Shown here piece by piece: positions 4,776-6,318 of a DNA stretch of 6,318 nucleotides. The position numbers and the translations under genes are program-made. The stretch's first letter is position 1. Every line of letters begins with the position of its first letter. Origin of the DNA: Gammaproteobacteria bacterium (lineage in GTDB: Bacteria > Pseudomonadota > Gammaproteobacteria > Steroidobacterales > Steroidobacteraceae). The stretch covers positions 1 to 6,318 of the forward strand of contig JADLDF010000054.1 in assembly GCA_020846815.1 (NCBI GenBank), written 5' to 3'. Below the pieces are notes generated by a model that saw only the letters and a program-made list of their open reading frames with translations, did no database searches and was not told the DNA's origin.

Positions 4776-6318
4776 CTCCCGGCTCACTCGAGCAGCGGCC
4801 GGTCACGGCGCTCAAGGGCGTCGGCGAGGCGCTGGCCGCGCGGCTCGCGGTGCTCGGCGTACGGCAGGTCCAGGACCTGCTGTTCGTGCTGCCGGCGCGC
4901 TACGAGGACCGCACCCGCGTCGTGCCGATCGGCACGCTGCAGGCCGGCGCGCGCGCGGTCGTCGAGGGCGAGGTGCAGCTCACCGAGGTCGTCTACCGCC
5001 GCCGCCGGCAGATGCTCTGCCGGATCGCCGACGGCTCGGGCTTCCTGACGCTGCGCTTCTTCTACTTCACCGGCGCGCAGCAGCAGGGCCTCGCGCGCGG
5101 CACGCGCATCCGCTGCTTCGGCGAGGCGCGGCGCGGGCCGCTCGGCCTGGAGATGGTCCATCCCGAATACCGCCGCGTGTTCGAGTCGCAGGCGCCGATG
5201 GAAGACCGGCTGACGCCGATCTACCCGAGCACCGAGGGTGTGCGGCAGGGACGGCTGCGCGCACTAATCGGCCAGGCGCTGCGCGAGCTCGGCACCGCGG
5301 GCGTGCACGAATGGCTGCCGCCCGAGATCCTGCAGACGCTGAACCTGCCTTCTTTACGCGAGGCGCTGGAATACGTGCACCGGCCGCCGGTCGACGCCGA
5401 GCTCGAGCAGCTCGAGGCCGGCGCGCACCCGGCGCAGCGGCGCCTCGCGTTCGAAGAGATCCTGACGCATCACCTGGTGCTGCGGCTGATCCGCCAGCAG
5501 GTGCAGACCGACCCGGCCTGGCCGCTGACCGACCCGCAGCAGCTCGCGGAGCGGTTCATCGCCTCGCTGCCCTTCAGGCTCACCGACGCGCAGCGTCACG
5601 CCTTCGACGAGGTCGATGCGGACCTGCAACGCGACCGACCCATGGTGCGGCTCGTGCAGGGCGACGTCGGCTGCGGCAAGACCGTGGTCGCGGCCGCGGC
5701 CGCGGCGCGCGCGGTCGGCAGCGGACGGCAGGCGGTGCTGATGGCGCCGACCGAGCTGCTCGCCGACCAGCATTTCCGCAACCTCGACACCTGGTTCCGG
5801 CCGCTCGACGTCACGGTCGCGCTGCTCACGGGCTCACAGGCCGCGCGCACGCGGCGCAGCGCCCTGGAGGCCGCGGCCTCGGGCGAGGTGCAGGTGGTCG
5901 TCGGCACGCATGCGCTGTTCCAGGAGGGCGTGGCGTTCCGCGACCTCGCGCTGGTCATCGTCGACGAACAGCACCGCTTCGGCGTGCAGCAGCGCATGCA
6001 GCTCGTCGACAAGGGCCGCAGCGAGGGGCGCCACCCGCACCAGCTCATCATGACCGCGACGCCGATCCCGCGGACGCTGGCGATGACGGCCTATGCCGAC
6101 CTCGACGTGTCGGTCATCGACCAGCTCCCACCGGGCCGCACGCCGGTGCGCACCGTGGTCGCGCCCGAGACGCGTCGCGACGAAATCGTGCAGCGCATCG
6201 CCGCGGCCTGCCAGGCCGGGCGCCAGGCCTACTGGGTCTGCCCGCTGATCGAGGAGAGCGAGGAGCTGCGCTACCAGGCCGCCGAGGAGACGGCGCAGGT
6301 GCTGGCCGAAGCGCTGCC
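4751..6318 (+). CDS. recG: ATP-dependent DNA helicase RecG (3' end beyond window)
   Basis: A superfamily 2 translocase that remodels stalled forks, D-loops and Holliday junctions. 522 codons of an expected ~690-700 are visible and the frame is unbroken. The N-terminal wedge/OB region has the LKGVGEAL helix-hairpin-like start (21-28), RYEDRT (50-55), VVEGEV (70-75), an ADGSG...LRFF stretch and HPEYR. Next come [10 protein letters not shown] and HPAQRRL before the helicase core. Motifs seen are Walker A GDVGCGKT (304-311), [10 protein letters not shown] (332-341), [10 protein letters not shown] (382-391), [11 protein letters not shown] (405-415), [10 protein letters not shown] (435-444) and PPGRTPV (460-466). 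The later motifs are outside the window. E. coli has Ser where the P-loop here has Cys (GDVGSGKT). The start is the GTG at 4751, four bases after GAGG (4743-4746) inside ridA. It gives 7 residues more than E. coli before the LxGVG motif and a 25-bp overlap with ridA. No later ATG or GTG keeps that motif; a CTG at 4772 is a weaker option. The overlap implies co-transcription and translational coupling with ridA. Confidence 0.95.
   Translation, partial: MHPAPRVLTPGSLEQRPVTALKGVGEALAARLAVLGVRQVQDLLFVLPARYEDRTRVVPIGTLQAGARAVVEGEVQLTEVVYRRRRQMLCRIADGSGFLTLRFFYFTGAQQQGLARGTRIRCFGEARRGPLGLEMVHPEYRRVFESQAPMEDRLTPIYPSTEGVRQGRLRALIGQALRELGTAGVHEWLPPEILQTLNLPSLREALEYVHRPPVDAELEQLEAGAHPAQRRLAFEEILTHHLVLRLIRQQVQTDPAWPLTDPQQLAERFIASLPFRLTDAQRHAFDEVDADLQRDRPMVRLVQGDVGCGKTVVAAAAAARAVGSGRQAVLMAPTELLADQHFRNLDTWFRPLDVTVALLTGSQAARTRRSALEAAASGEVQVVVGTHALFQEGVAFRDLALVIVDEQHRFGVQQRMQLVDKGRSEGRHPHQLIMTATPIPRTLAMTAYADLDVSVIDQLPPGRTPVRTVVAPETRRDEIVQRIAAACQAGRQAYWVCPLIEESEELRYQAAEETAQVLAEAL

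Noticed and set aside
1953..4787. A 944-codon open frame on the minus strand covering spoT and ridA
   Set aside because: Its codons lie antisense to well-supported genes. In GC-rich DNA, G/C at third positions suppresses stops on the opposite strand. The translation is Arg/Asp/Leu/Ala-rich, with no recognisable domain, and it reads straight through the palindrome.
5686..5712. GCGGCC-rich run in recG as a functional repeat
   Set aside because: It encodes an alanine-rich helix after the P-loop and is explained by GC-rich codon choice.
5354..6051. Minus-strand frames of 139 and 151 codons within recG
   Set aside because: They overlie RecG helicase motifs on the other strand and show no domain of their own.

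Overview
This is a GC-rich proteobacterial chromosome segment. Its core is a plus-strand block: gmk (guanylate kinase), rpoZ (RNA polymerase omega), spoT (bifunctional ppGpp synthetase/hydrolase), ridA (imine/enamine deaminase) and the 5' three quarters of recG (branched-DNA helicase). The gmk-rpoZ-spoT-(ridA)-recG order is a classic gammaproteobacterial neighbourhood. Having ridA between spoT and recG, where E. coli has trmH, together with the very high GC third positions, suggests a Xanthomonadales/Nevskiales/Steroidobacter-like lineage. That placement is inference; the sequence alone does not fix the genus.

Layout. Positions 1-960 are a loosely coding, accessory-looking stretch. It holds a 57-codon ORF matching only the C-terminal half of DUF1778 (TacA-type) antitoxins, a patch of lower GC with a 12-bp tandem repeat, a 79-codon ORF of unknown function, and a leader region in front of gmk with a TAGAAT -10-like box. 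No yicC lies immediately upstream of gmk, although it often does in related genomes. Gmk (961-1599) is followed by 115 bp carrying two small hairpins and a TATACT -10-like box ahead of rpoZ (1715-2005). SpoT follows after 67 bp (2073-4277). The spoT-ridA gap holds the most striking non-coding element: a perfect 41-bp AT-rich palindrome (4294-4334) in otherwise very GC-rich DNA. RidA (4389-4775) is followed by recG, which most likely starts at a GTG inside the ridA 3' end and runs off the window.

How the genes work together. Gmk makes GDP from GMP and so feeds the GTP/GDP pool that SpoT uses as pyrophosphate acceptor. Gmk is itself a ppGpp target in several bacteria. Omega forms part of ppGpp binding site 1 on RNA polymerase in E. 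coli. The first three genes therefore form a nucleotide-to-alarmone-to-polymerase group. RidA (reactive enamine detoxification) and RecG (fork and D-loop remodelling) are housekeeping genes, probably in a second transcription unit if the palindrome terminates transcription.

I found no CRISPR array, insertion sequence, tRNA or rRNA, and no evidence of a wholly new system. The items best worth following up are the 41-bp palindrome, the orphan half-antitoxin and the unidentified 79-aa ORF.
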